A stretch of 64,000 nt of DNA from Craspedostauros australis (lineage: Eukaryota; Bacillariophyta; Bacillariophyceae; Mastogloiales; Achnanthaceae), in the NCBI GenBank assembly GCA_026770025.1, contig JAMXDE010000008.1, forward strand, positions 1,178,001 through 1,242,000, in the 5' to 3' direction. Shown piece after piece: positions 55,216-64,000 of the stretch. Position 1 is the stretch's first letter. Every line of letters begins with the position of its first letter. The position numbers and the translations under genes are program-made. The notes under the pieces are model-generated. The model was not told where the DNA came from and did no database searches. It saw nothing but the letters and a program-made list of their open reading frames with translations.

Positions 55216-57291
55216 ATGTCAACTGAACAATCCACATCATCATCATCTCCATCATCGTCGTCGCATGGGTCAAGGGAGTTGCCACATCTGCGTCTCGCAG
55301 AGAGACCCCCGTTCACTGCTTTCTCCGGCGAGGAGTTTCAACTCACTGTCTTCCTCGAAGTCCCCAGCTCCAGCCCCCAGCCGGCGAAGATCAAGGGGAG
55401 GATAGAGCTGACAGCGTCGCTGTTGCATTCCTCGTCGAAGAGGGAGGTTGATTCCAGCCAGTACACGCTCACTGTGAATCCAACGCGCATTTCCATCGAC
55501 TGCGAGACTGACGAACAGCAGGGCAGACGAGCGACCTTCACATGCGCGATCCAATCCAATCTCACGAGCAGTCAAAGCACCACCAACAACAACAGCAGCA
55601 GCAACAGCAACGACTGCAAGTTTCAGATACGCCTGGCGCTGCGAAAGGATGTCGGACAAGCATTGCAGGGCATTGCGCCTCTCCTGGGCGCTCCCATCCA
55701 TCTGGTGAGGTACAAACCCTGCATCGAAGCGATCGGGGAATGGGAGGACGTGTGGTTCAATGCGGAGGGCGGAAAGGACAAGGGCATCGAGGTCGAGGTC
55801 TCCTTCCGCGACCGCAACAATCAGAAGCTCCTGGGGACCAAGATGCCTATCATCCCCACGCTGCATTACGCCGACAATCGCGAAGGTTCTCCGGTCGTTG
55901 GCAAAGAGAAAGACGTGTTCCAGCTCATGGGACAATCAAAACCTAGGATCAACATGAGAACGGGGGAGTGCCGGGTGAAGTTTCGAGTGAACGAAGTGTC
56001 GCGGACCCACAGGAGCAAGTCCTTCGTCGTCAAGTTCGCTCCTGGACCGAATGTCAGGGGCGCCCAGGACATTGGTTTCGGATTCACGCGGCCTGTCGAA
56101 GTGCGGTCAAAGCAAAGCAAGCAGAAACAGAACAAGCAAAACGAGAGGAAGAGGAAAGGGCAACCGGTTTCAGCGCATGCTGCTGCTGCATCCATCCAAG
56201 GTAGCCCCACAGCCCGCCAGCGCACGTCCTACGAAGCGCAGGCACCGATGATGGCTGCTGGGTTCCCGGCGGGAGTGGACACCCAGCAGCTCCAGGAGGC
56301 GATGACCGAGGTGCTGGGCTGGACTGGAGAGGCAGTCGCAGTGCTGGACAACATACGCTGGCGCGTCATCGGCTACAACCGCAAACCTGACGGGACCAGC
56401 AACTACCAAGAGCCCTACCACGATATGCCCAATCCAAACAGGTTCATCGATGCGCTCGTCGACGCCTACAAGAGCAGAGTCCGTCCCAGCCTCAACGTGC
56501 TCAAGGACGCGGTTGATCAAACCAATCCCATCTGGGCTGAAGGAAGGTACCCCAACGTGCCGACGGCTCCCTCTGCTGCCTCCGACACCAACCGCCACTA
56601 CGACGTCATGCATCCGCCCGGTGCCCGGAATCAAACCGCGAGCGTCGGTGTTCCGCTGGCCATGGACGCGGCGGGGATGCAACAGCAACAACAACAACAA
56701 CAACAGCATCCTCACCAGCCCTTGCCGACGGATCACTTCGCCAACAAACGCGAACAGCTCACGTATCGAAGATCCCTCGCCGAACCGATGCAACAAGGAC
56801 CACAGATGCACCAGGTCCCTTTCGGCATTCCACCCCAACAGCTCCCGATTGAAGATTCTGGCTCAGCTGCCTACATACAGCAGGCAAGCCAACCGCCCCG
56901 AGGCGTGGACCGGCCCATGGGAGAGTACATGATGAACCGGGAGAGCGAGACGGACATGGTTTATTACATCCTGTCCATGCAGTACAAGGTGGTTCGCACA
57001 GGGGAACATCTGGGCGTGCCGGGCTACAACGCAAGCAAACGGTTGCTCGGCTTCTTCCGCCGGTCGTCTCCTGATGCCACCTCGCCGCGCTTCGTCACGC
57101 TCGATCAGCTCTCGCATGGGCTCGAGGACATCGACATGATACAGGCGACGCAAATCCTTCAGGGTGCCATAGACACGAAGAGCACCGCGCTCTTCTCGCT
57201 GGGAGATTTTGCCACAATCGGGAATATGATCGATCACGCCTTTGTTGCTGACTTCTTGAGGGACGAGGACCCGCCAAGAGCAGCCAGATAG
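55216..57291 (+). CDS. Unrecognised 691-aa multi-module protein
   Basis: No family recognised. Four parts can be seen. Residues about 20-300 are beta-rich and look like one or two sandwich domains (ERPPFTAFSGEEFQLTVFLE, then ECRVKFRVNEVSRTHRSKSFVVKF, ending at a Gly-rich DIGFGFTRPVE), interrupted by a Ser/Asn run. A Lys/Gln basic stretch (about 300-320) could be a nuclear signal. A helical module follows (about 345-440: EVLGWTGEAVAVLDNIRWRV and FIDALVDAYKSRV). After a poly-Gln linker (about 492-502), a C-terminal helical module (about 590-680: DMVYYILSMQYKVV, LDQLSHGLEDID) closes the protein. The beta module plus basic stretch would suit a nucleic-acid or scaffold role, but that is a guess. 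ATG at 55216 is the first Met of the frame. Confidence 0.65.
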   Translation: MSTEQSTSSSSPSSSSHGSRELPHLRLAERPPFTAFSGEEFQLTVFLEVPSSSPQPAKIKGRIELTASLLHSSSKREVDSSQYTLTVNPTRISIDCETDEQQGRRATFTCAIQSNLTSSQSTTNNNSSSNSNDCKFQIRLALRKDVGQALQGIAPLLGAPIHLVRYKPCIEAIGEWEDVWFNAEGGKDKGIEVEVSFRDRNNQKLLGTKMPIIPTLHYADNREGSPVVGKEKDVFQLMGQSKPRINMRTGECRVKFRVNEVSRTHRSKSFVVKFAPGPNVRGAQDIGFGFTRPVEVRSKQSKQKQNKQNERKRKGQPVSAHAAAASIQGSPTARQRTSYEAQAPMMAAGFPAGVDTQQLQEAMTEVLGWTGEAVAVLDNIRWRVIGYNRKPDGTSNYQEPYHDMPNPNRFIDALVDAYKSRVRPSLNVLKDAVDQTNPIWAEGRYPNVPTAPSAASDTNRHYDVMHPPGARNQTASVGVPLAMDAAGMQQQQQQQQQHPHQPLPTDHFANKREQLTYRRSLAEPMQQGPQMHQVPFGIPPQQLPIEDSGSAAYIQQASQPPRGVDRPMGEYMMNRESETDMVYYILSMQYKVVRTGEHLGVPGYNASKRLLGFFRRSSPDATSPRFVTLDQLSHGLEDIDMIQATQILQGAIDTKSTALFSLGDFATIGNMIDHAFVADFLRDEDPPRAAR

Positions 57292-58507
57292 CAGACCAGA
57301 CAATGCATCCGTCCACCCATCCATCAACCCATCATGGGATACATCGGGACTGTCGCACTACTATGGACGAGCAGTACAAACCGCACTCAAGTATGTCATG
57401 GCCCGCCCCTTGCTGCGCAGCAATACGAGTATGCTATACCGGGATGGCCGCATCGCATGGTGCGTATACACTCACACGGTACTCTCAATGAGGATAGCAT
57501 ACTGCTGCATCTGCTTCCAAGCGACCATCCGCAGAGCAAGATGTCTGTGGACTTGGGATCTCCAAGTACCCAGATTGCTACCGCGCTGCACGTATGCAGC
57601 ATGAAGTCTGCAGTACGTATGAGGCAGTCCAAGCGCTCTTTTCAGAGCCACCTCTCTGGAGCAACCACGTGAGGAGTCGCGACGACAAGAGCAACAGACT
57701 ATGTGTGATGGAGCGGAGCGGAGCATGGCAGAGAAAAGAGAGCCCAAACTCTGGGGGCATCCCATTTCTATGTCTGCGGGTGCTCGGGGCAAGACCATCT
57801 ATCGTGCTTGGCGACATCGCTACTCGTATGCAGCCTATCCACGGCTCAGCTCTCGTCCGTTCATCTATCCACCTGCTTCAGCCGCATAATCCTTTCGTCA
57901 TGGAATCAGCGATGCATCAATTTGCACCCAACATCACACCGATCATCCCTCATGGCGATGATCTTGTTAATAGCGTTGATGTTGACGGTGTTCATGGCGG
58001 GCTTACAAACTCATGCAAATGGTGATGATTGATATAGACTTGTATGCTACCATACAATACTCCACCGTGCCTACTCTGTGTGTTCTTGTGCCTCCGAGGT
58101 ATGTCGGTGACATGACGTACCATACAATCGGTCACGAGGGCGTCGTGAACCAGCATCTACCTGTTCTACGCCAAAGAGGGGCCAGAGCGAGATCTTCCGC
58201 AATTTTCATGAGCAGTTGCTTCGGTGTGCGACCATACTACTGGCATCAGCAGAGTTTATGGTACCATGCATACCAAACGAACTGGACCAGCACGGTTGAA
58301 CTGTTGACACCATGGGAGGGAACAAGGCGCAATGTTCTCCCATGGCATATATAATATAATACATATCACAATACTCTATCATTTGTGCATGCGCGTGCAT
58401 GCGAGGCAGCAACGGTGGGGGATCGACATGTCTGCACCGCCACCACCACGCCAAGCCATGCTACGGTGCACCATCTTGGTACGACCACAATACAGCACGG
58501 CATAATT
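57292..58507. other. Convergent intergenic stretch
   Basis: Lies between the 3' ends of the 55216 gene (+) and the dehydrogenase (-). No gene seen. Contains two TACGAGTA/TACTCGTA octamers (57424-57431, 57821-57828). Open frames up to 143 codons have no recognisable content. Confidence 0.5.
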
Positions 58508-59731
58508 CTACTTTTTTGCCGCGTTGATAGCTGAGACAAGCTTTGCGCTGATATTCCACAGCCTCTTCGAGTCCTCCACGGACATTGACGCCTCGCTGGA
58601 TGGCTCCTCTCTGCAATTGACAATGTACGAGCCGGTCGGCGGAGGTTGCGCTGCAGCGATACAGTACACGGAGCAGTACGCTCCCTCCGCTGGCGTCTTC
58701 TGCACCGCAGAAACAAACACGCCGAAGATCTGGTTCGGCAGCCGCATGAACCATTGCATGTTGCGGGTCACATCGGTCCGCACGATCCCCGGGTGGATAG
58801 CGAAGGCGGCGATGCCTGTCGTTCCATCGCCCGTGCTGCGATAGCGTCTGGCAAGTTCCTTCGTGAACAGTATGTTGGCGAGCTTGCTCATGGCGTACTG
58901 GCCGAACAGGGAGTACTGTCGATCGAAGTCGCAGAACATATCATCAAAGTCGAATCCCCCCTTCACCAGCTTATGTGTGCTGGAGGTGACGTTGACGATG
59001 CGGCAGCCACCCTTGGCCTTTTGCAGCAGCGGGATCAACGAGGTCGTCAACAGGAAATGGCCCAGATGGTTGGCCTGCATCATCATCTCGTTGCCGTCCT
59101 TCGACTGGGTCTTTGTGCCCATCATGACGCCTGCGTTGTTGACCAACGCATCGAGGCACGGGATCTGCATCCCCTCGACCACCTCCACGGCCGACCGAAT
59201 CGACGAGAAATCGCCGAGATCGATCTGCAGAAAAATGAGCCTGTCCTCTTCGATGTGATTCCTCGATGTCCGACGGATGTCATCCATCGCGGATTGCGCC
59301 TTGGCCTGGCTGCGGCATGCCATGATAACGGTCGCGCCCATCGATGCGAGCTGCTTGGCCGTCTCCTTCCCGATGCCCGTGTTGGCACCGGTCACCAGCA
59401 CCGTCTTTCCGGCCAGATGATCGTCATGCCATGTCACGTCGATGCTGCCGACGACATCGTGCACCCTCGTTTGCATGCAGAGGTAGATGGAGATCGCCAT
59501 GAGGATGACGCCGACCGGGATGATGGCGTCATCATCCGCACCCGCTTCGCACAGACCGACGCTGATGGCGCTTGCCCCCACCACCAGACCAACGCGGATG
59601 GATAAGGGGACGAGGCGGGATGACAGAGTGAACTCATGCATCGACACGTACAGCCCATACACGATGCCGAAGTACAGCAGGCACAGGCATGGTCCCAACA
59701 GCGGAAGCACGTAAGCCAGAAGGCAAGACAT
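58508..59731 (-). CDS. Membrane-anchored short-chain dehydrogenase/reductase (retinol-dehydrogenase-like), 407 aa
   Basis: Classical SDR signatures: cofactor motif TGANTGIG (about residues 110-117), LVNNAGVM, and catalytic YAMSK (Tyr near 278) with HPGIVRTDV after it. This resembles the RDH11-14/WWOX-like group, which reduces or oxidises retinoid, lipid or tetrapyrrole-type substrates with NADP(H); the substrate here is unknown. Before the catalytic domain lie about 90 residues with three hydrophobic stretches (LLAYVLPLLGPCLCLLYFG, RVGLVVGASAISVGLC, IIPVGVILMAISIYLC), so it is probably an integral membrane enzyme. I chose the Met at 59731 because it starts directly at the first membrane segment. 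The frame is open further upstream (to 60157) with earlier Mets, but that part is Thr/Asn/His-rich and looks untranslated. Confidence 0.82.
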   Translation of the reverse strand: MSCLLAYVLPLLGPCLCLLYFGIVYGLYVSMHEFTLSSRLVPLSIRVGLVVGASAISVGLCEAGADDDAIIPVGVILMAISIYLCMQTRVHDVVGSIDVTWHDDHLAGKTVLVTGANTGIGKETAKQLASMGATVIMACRSQAKAQSAMDDIRRTSRNHIEEDRLIFLQIDLGDFSSIRSAVEVVEGMQIPCLDALVNNAGVMMGTKTQSKDGNEMMMQANHLGHFLLTTSLIPLLQKAKGGCRIVNVTSSTHKLVKGGFDFDDMFCDFDRQYSLFGQYAMSKLANILFTKELARRYRSTGDGTTGIAAFAIHPGIVRTDVTRNMQWFMRLPNQIFGVFVSAVQKTPAEGAYCSVYCIAAAQPPPTGSYIVNCREEPSSEASMSVEDSKRLWNISAKLVSAINAAKK

Positions 59732-60470
59732 GATGCCAATGGTATTGGTGGGAGTACGTGTGTTGTTGTTGCTGTTGTTGGTGGTGGTGGTGGTGGTGTC
59801 GATGGCAACGTGCGTAGAGTAAGAGCTACGACTATGGATGAGTGTGGATGTGTGTGGATGTGTGTGGATGAAGGTCATGCAGGTCGTGCCGAGTGGAATG
59901 GAGTGGAGTGCTCGGCCGCACAACGTGCATGGACGCCACAGAGAGTAGCAGAGCAGAGGACACGCACGGCTTCTGCCTCCAGACACGAGCACTCCAACCC
60001 ACACAAGAGCAGAACAGAGCAGAGGAGAAGAGAAGAGAGCCAAGAGATGTCCCACACACCTCACAAAAGCAAAAGATCCACGATTCGTGGTTGTTGTGTC
60101 GACCGGAACAGTTGTATTGACCCATTCGACTGCACTAACCAACCCGGCAAAACGCATCCAGCGAAGTCGAACAGCAAAGAACCCATCTTGTTGGGATCAT
60201 CACGACGAAGATGAGAATCAGCCACAGCGACGGGACAACACTCTTGAGGCCGTTTGGTAGCAACAGGCCGTGATGGTTGACAGAACTCTCCACTTTGCGA
60301 TACTCGCGTCATAATACTTCCACTGCCCCCAGTCGTATCTCTCCATCTCTCATAGTCGTACAACTATACACACGATCTCTGAGCATATTCTCCGGAGTAG
60401 CTCATACCACGAAAACAACACTCTACTATACAGTCACCTGCATCAGCAGAGAGCACGGAGAATATCGTGC
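59732..60470. promoter_or_regulatory. Divergent intergenic region between SDR and ATPase-fragment genes
   Basis: 740 bp between divergent starts. Contains GTTGTTGTTGCTG and GGTGGTGGTGG repeats (59760-59800), a GTGTGGATG repeat (about 59835-59870) and an AGCAGAGCAGAGG tract (about 60005-60035). No coding content recognised. Confidence 0.5.
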
Positions 60471-61133
60471 ATGGCATTCAGAAAGTCACCACAGCGACCA
60501 GACACAAGCACAATGAAGCTCTCCAAGCAGCAGGAAGAGCTCCTGAAGAAGCTCGGGGGCGACATCGACAACGGGCTGTCGTCAGATGAAGCGTCGAGAC
60601 GAAGAGAGCAGGCGGGAACCTTCAACGTAGTGCGACCTCCCATCGACTGCCCGGCGTGGGTATGCTGCTTGCTGCCGTGCATCAAGGGTGTTCCGTCCAT
60701 GAAGGCGTTCGCATCCATCAAGCCCGACGATGCGGAGGTCCTTCGCAATGGAAAGTGGATCCGGTACGATGCAGCCAGTCTAGTGGAGGGGGACGTCATC
60801 CGAATCGAGGAGGGTGACATCATCCCGGCCGACTGCGTGCTGCTCGAGGTGGATGGGGACGACGAGCTGCTGGTGGATGCTCGCTCGGTCACTGGAGAAG
60901 ACAAGCACAGATCCGCCACGGCATCAAAGCTGGAGGCCGGCGTGCTCGTCTCCCTCTACATGGGTGGCCGCGTCGTCCAAGGTTGCGGCACGGCGTTGAT
61001 CACGGCCATTGGCGTGAACACGCTGCTTGCGCGTCTGATCAAGGAAAATAGGTTCCCTCCGACAGAGAATATGCTCCAGGCTGAGGAAGACGAAGGCATA
61101 GCTCTGGTGGGCACAACGCGCCCCATATCATGA
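60471..61133 (+). CDS. Stand-alone P-type ATPase actuator (A) domain protein, 220 aa
   Basis: The N-terminus (KLSKQQEELLKKLG...GLSSDEASRRREQAGTFNVV) matches the cation-ATPase N-terminal region. AEVLRNGKWIRYDAASLVEGDVIRIEEGDIIPADCVLLE and a TGED motif (about 141-144, TGES in active pumps) match the actuator domain. Between them, where pumps have TM1-TM2, there is only a short Cys-rich stretch (CPAWVCCLLPCIKG). After the A domain the protein stops; the P domain with DKTGT, the N domain and TM3-10 are absent, and I see no continuation in the next 470 bp. It cannot pump ions alone. It may regulate a full ATPase, be a conserved relative of unknown role, or be a gene remnant; the clean frame favours a real gene. 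An alternative Met is at 60513. Confidence 0.72.
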   Translation: MAFRKSPQRPDTSTMKLSKQQEELLKKLGGDIDNGLSSDEASRRREQAGTFNVVRPPIDCPAWVCCLLPCIKGVPSMKAFASIKPDDAEVLRNGKWIRYDAASLVEGDVIRIEEGDIIPADCVLLEVDGDDELLVDARSVTGEDKHRSATASKLEAGVLVSLYMGGRVVQGCGTALITAIGVNTLLARLIKENRFPPTENMLQAEEDEGIALVGTTRPIS

Positions 61134-61604
61134 ATGTGCGGACACCTCTTGAACTGCCTCCAATGGCGTGCACATGCTGACGAAAGATGCACGGGATAAC
61201 ACGAAGTCCTTCAGCCAAATCTGCCCTGATTTTATCATCATATTCTATTATATTACAATACAATTATAATCCTTACATCCTCCTCTACTTGACGAGTATT
61301 TACATCATGCAAGCTATTATACATAGCACATACATACAGACACAGAATGCGAGTAGATCGTATTGCTCCTGTTTGGAGCTGCCAGAGCGATGCGACGACG
61401 TTTCCGTATCTTTGTGGAAACCCTTGGAGTTGCGCTGAGGATTCCTCATTCTTGTTCAATTGTAATTTGCACGAACTCCTGCTCCCACCGATGTGCGCAA
61501 CAAGGACAACGAAGTTTCGTTGACCACAGGTGTCAAAATCCACAACGCCAAACTTTTGATTGTCACCAGACAGAGGCCACTCGTGTCTCGTATTGCTCAA
61601 ACTG
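61134..61604. other. Intergenic stretch between ATPase fragment and JMJD8-like gene
   Basis: AT-rich in the middle (61225-61330), no gene seen. The first part is presumably the 3' untranslated region of the ATPase fragment, the rest the promoter of the next gene (ACGAGTA at 61291-61297). Confidence 0.5.
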
Positions 61605-62579
61605 ATGGAAGCGAAACAATTTGGTCAAAGCAAAATCCCAATGTATCCATCTCTCATCTTCTGGGGCGTTGTGACTTCTTTCGCTCTTCGCAACGTGAAA
61701 GCAAGCGACAGCACACTCGTCACCAATGAGCCACACCATCCAAATGCCGGCGAGACGAACGCAGCAGCAACGACAACACAAGGAGCGCAAGTTGCGCAAG
61801 AAGTGCAAGAAGCACAATCAGAAGGACCACGATACAGATGGGTGCCACAGGATGATCACCCCTGCACGATCCGCAGGTTGACGTTCGATGAGCTGTTTTC
61901 AGAATTTGGAAGCCGCGGTCTACCGCCGTTGCACACGGAGCCTCTGGTGATCGCGGCAAGCAAGTACCGCAATGGCAGGTTCCAGGCCAAGTCCGGCAGG
62001 GATGCCATCCTGCATCATTTCCCGGACGATTTCAACGTGACGCTATCGAGCTCCAACTCCTTCTCGGAGCATCGAAGGCACATCCCGCTGCAGCAGTACA
62101 TCGACGAGCAGGTGAACTCGGAAACAGTGCCAGAGACTATGTCCAACGAAACATGGTATCTGTTCGGTGAGACGTACACAGAGGAATGGAACATATTCTT
62201 GGAGGATTACGACCTGCCGCCGTGCGTTGCGTGTGAGGGCCACACAGTGGCCCTTGCCTTTGGGATTGGCAATCGCGGAAGTGGCGTGCAATGGCACGTC
62301 CACGGGGCTGGTTTCTCCGAGAGCGTCCATGGCAGGAAGCACTGGGTGATGTACAAAGATAGACCGGCGTTTCACCCTGACAGAACATCGCGCAACTGGA
62401 TGGAGTACAACTACACGAGGCTGGACATCCAGGATAGACCTCTGGAGTGCACACTGAATCCTGGCGACTTGGTCTACTTTCCAGACATGTACTGGCACGC
62501 CACCATCAACTTGGATCCGTACACGGCATTCATATCAACATTCACCCAGGAACATCAGTACGTCGACGCTGAACTGTAA
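61605..62579 (+). CDS. JMJD8-like JmjC/cupin protein, probably in the secretory pathway, 324 aa
   Basis: The C-terminal half follows the JMJD8 pattern: WYLFGETYTEEW, AFGIGNRGSGVQWHVHGAGF, SVHGRKHWVMYKD, LECTLNPGDLVYFPDMYWHATINLD and FISTFTQEH. The metal-binding candidates are His 231 and His 233 of WHVH and His 298 of YWHATIN, so the usual HxD/E is HxH, as I recall for JMJD8. Animal JMJD8 is an ER-lumenal protein without proven hydroxylase activity. Here the hydrophobic start MYPSLIFWGVVTSFAL (Met at 61641) also looks like a signal peptide, supporting ER entry. The first ATG is 61605; starting at 61641 would give 312 residues. An Ala/Gln/Glu-rich linker precedes the cupin fold. Confidence 0.78.
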   Translation: MEAKQFGQSKIPMYPSLIFWGVVTSFALRNVKASDSTLVTNEPHHPNAGETNAAATTTQGAQVAQEVQEAQSEGPRYRWVPQDDHPCTIRRLTFDELFSEFGSRGLPPLHTEPLVIAASKYRNGRFQAKSGRDAILHHFPDDFNVTLSSSNSFSEHRRHIPLQQYIDEQVNSETVPETMSNETWYLFGETYTEEWNIFLEDYDLPPCVACEGHTVALAFGIGNRGSGVQWHVHGAGFSESVHGRKHWVMYKDRPAFHPDRTSRNWMEYNYTRLDIQDRPLECTLNPGDLVYFPDMYWHATINLDPYTAFISTFTQEHQYVDAEL

Positions 62580-63222
62580 CGCCTGCTCGAATGTTCATGC
62601 AGTGGAATAGCTGGGCCAACGTTTACGACTCCAGCATATTCATTGGAGCATACTTGTCGAGAGGAGCAGCGTAACATAGTCTCTGCAGAGAGAGTACTTG
62701 CTCGTACCGTACGCAACGCATGACAGCGATCGTGGCAGCCATCCCATGCCCACACCACAACCGTTGCGTTCGATACTCACGCGATACTGTCGGACATTGG
62801 TGTTCTTTAGGGATGCTCGTTGTTGGTATCGATGGCTTGCAAATGATACCATGGAGGTCATTCACTCGTTCCGGTACCATGAAGTAACTGACATTTCTGC
62901 CATGCATTGCACTTTCTAGGAGAAAACGAGCAGAATCTTTCGAAATGGAGAACACAGCTGGGAAGACATGCGAAAATCCATGACTGACGAGGACGGCGCG
63001 CATGGTCACAGTCATCGTCATCAACGCAATCACAACAACGGCATTTCCAGAAATGGAAAAACAGAATCCAACACCACAGGTGGATACGAACACAGACACA
63101 CAACCACCGTGCTTTGGCTGCGTTGGGACATCGACCGCATCCCTTCCTCCCACAAACCCCCATCCCGGTTCGATTCAAACCAACACCCACCTCCTCCACC
63201 ACCAAACAAACGACTCGCCACC
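62580..63222. promoter_or_regulatory. Actin upstream region
   Basis: 640 bp between the JMJD8-like stop and the actin ATG; it must contain the actin promoter. A CACCTCCTCCACCACCA-like pyrimidine/CA-rich leader lies directly before the ATG. Open frames through it (for example 62968-63537) run across the actin exon in other frames and are not genes. Confidence 0.55.
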
Positions 63223-64000
63223 ATGTCTGACGATGAAGATATCGCCGCCCTTGTCATCGACAACGGTTCCGGAATGTGCAAAGGTAAGGCGTCATCGAGC
63301 AGCACATCGCATGGCATCACAGTGGATTGTATCGTTTTGGATTGGGTTGGATTCAAACACGGCAATGACAACAGCAACAATGATCGGACGATCGATCGAT
63401 CGACCGCCACGGTTGCGATCTTCTTGATCGGTGGCATTGGCGGCATTGCTGAAATGAGACGCGAAGGATCATCGATGGTCAGCATGCGCATGGTGGATGC
63501 GCTGGCGGAGTGTGCACGCAGGGGTACTCTGTCATAACATCGTCGTACCATCGCCAGCCATCATGTGTCTAACTCCAATTCCACTTTCTTGGTCCACCAC
63601 ACGACAACCACACAACAGCCGGATTCGCTGGAGATGACGCCCCACGCTCCGTCTTCCCATCCCTCATCGGACGTGCCCGCCAGCCAGGTATCATGGTCGG
63701 TATGGAGCAGCGTGACGCATACGTCGGTGACGAGGCACAGGCCAAGCGTGGTGTCCTCACACTGAAGTACCCAATCGAGCACGGTATCGTCACCAACTGG
63801 GACGATATGGAGAAGATCTGGCATCACACCTTCTACAACGAGCTCCGTGTCGCCCCAGAGGCCCACCCAGTCCTGCTCACCGAGGCCCCACAGAACCCCA
63901 AGGCCAACCGCGAGCGTATGACCCAGATCATGTTCGAGACCTTCAACGTCCCGGCCATGTACGTCAACATCCAAGCCGTCCTCTCCCTGTACGCCTCCGG
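63223..64000 (+). CDS. ACT1: Actin, 5' part, cut by window end
   Basis: Exon 1 is 63223-63283 ([20 protein letters not shown] plus one base); the intron is 63284-63618 (335 bp, GTAAGG...CAACAG); exon 2 runs from 63619 past the window edge. The join gives [17 protein letters not shown], the invariant actin N-terminus. Further hallmarks are [53 protein letters not shown] and [17 protein letters not shown]. About 148 of roughly 376 residues are visible, with no frame break. Actin is the monomer of cytoskeletal microfilaments. C-ending codon bias like that of PGK fits high expression. The gene symbol is generic. Confidence 0.96.

Noticed and set aside
54317-55405. 362-codon ORF
   Set aside because: Overlaps the 55216 gene in another frame; Ser/Thr/Cys-rich low-complexity product over a repeat-rich upstream region.
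58646-59605. 319-codon plus-strand ORF
   Set aside because: Antisense shadow of the SDR gene; His/Arg/Asp-rich with no domain.
1-64000. tRNA, rRNA, snRNA or CRISPR features
   Set aside because: I looked for T-loop-like GGTTCRANNCC sequences and regular spaced repeats and found none that could be supported. A covariance-model scan was not possible here.

Overview
The window is nuclear DNA of a photosynthetic eukaryote, most likely a stramenopile (heterokont) alga such as a diatom or close relative. The clearest sign is plastid phosphoglycerate kinase at 47.5-49.3 kb. Its short first exon encodes a signal peptide ending in an AFAP motif, the presequence type of algae with complex red plastids. 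Genes are well spaced and have few introns (about 210-510 bp, mostly GTAAGT- or GTACGT-like donors). Large eukaryotic proteins are present (a 5,827-residue VPS13, Beclin/ATG6, SCY1-like pseudokinase, JMJD8-like JmjC protein, actin). I see no tRNA, rRNA, CRISPR or bacterial feature.

Layout. 0-2.1 kb: C-terminal part (RNase H plus zinc knuckle) of a non-LTR retrotransposon polyprotein. 2.6-3.9 kb (-): ATG6/Beclin. 4.2-18.5 kb: a transposon nest made of two nearly identical 5,991-bp DNA transposons (called A here) in inverted orientation, around a core with two 1.1-kb TA-flanked elements (called B). 20.7-23.4 kb (+): SCY1-like pseudokinase. 23.7-25.9 kb (-): VASt-domain lipid-transfer candidate. 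26.8-45.8 kb (-): six-exon VPS13. 47.5-49.3 kb (-): plastid PGK. 50.5-51.6 kb (+): Gln-rich two-helix membrane protein. 55.2-57.3 kb (+): unrecognised 691-residue protein. 58.5-59.7 kb (-): membrane-anchored short-chain dehydrogenase. 60.5-61.1 kb (+): a P-type ATPase actuator domain standing alone. 61.6-62.6 kb (+): JMJD8-like protein. 63.2 kb to the end (+): actin, cut by the window edge.

The host genes do not form an operon-like unit. Several act in membrane traffic, autophagy and lipid transfer (ATG6, SCYL, VASt, VPS13), but each has its own flanks and orientation, so I read this as chance neighbourhood.

The most notable region is the transposon nest. The 4-bp target duplications of the two A copies match only if the segment between them is flipped back, so recombination between the copies appears to have inverted the core. 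Both A copies carry one in-frame UGA followed by CUA between a 365-codon and an 805-codon ORF, which suggests stop-codon readthrough, a weak intron, or a shared null mutation. Other points of interest are two PDZ-like domains inside VPS13, the free-standing ATPase A-domain, and an octamer (TACGAGTA) that recurs between genes.
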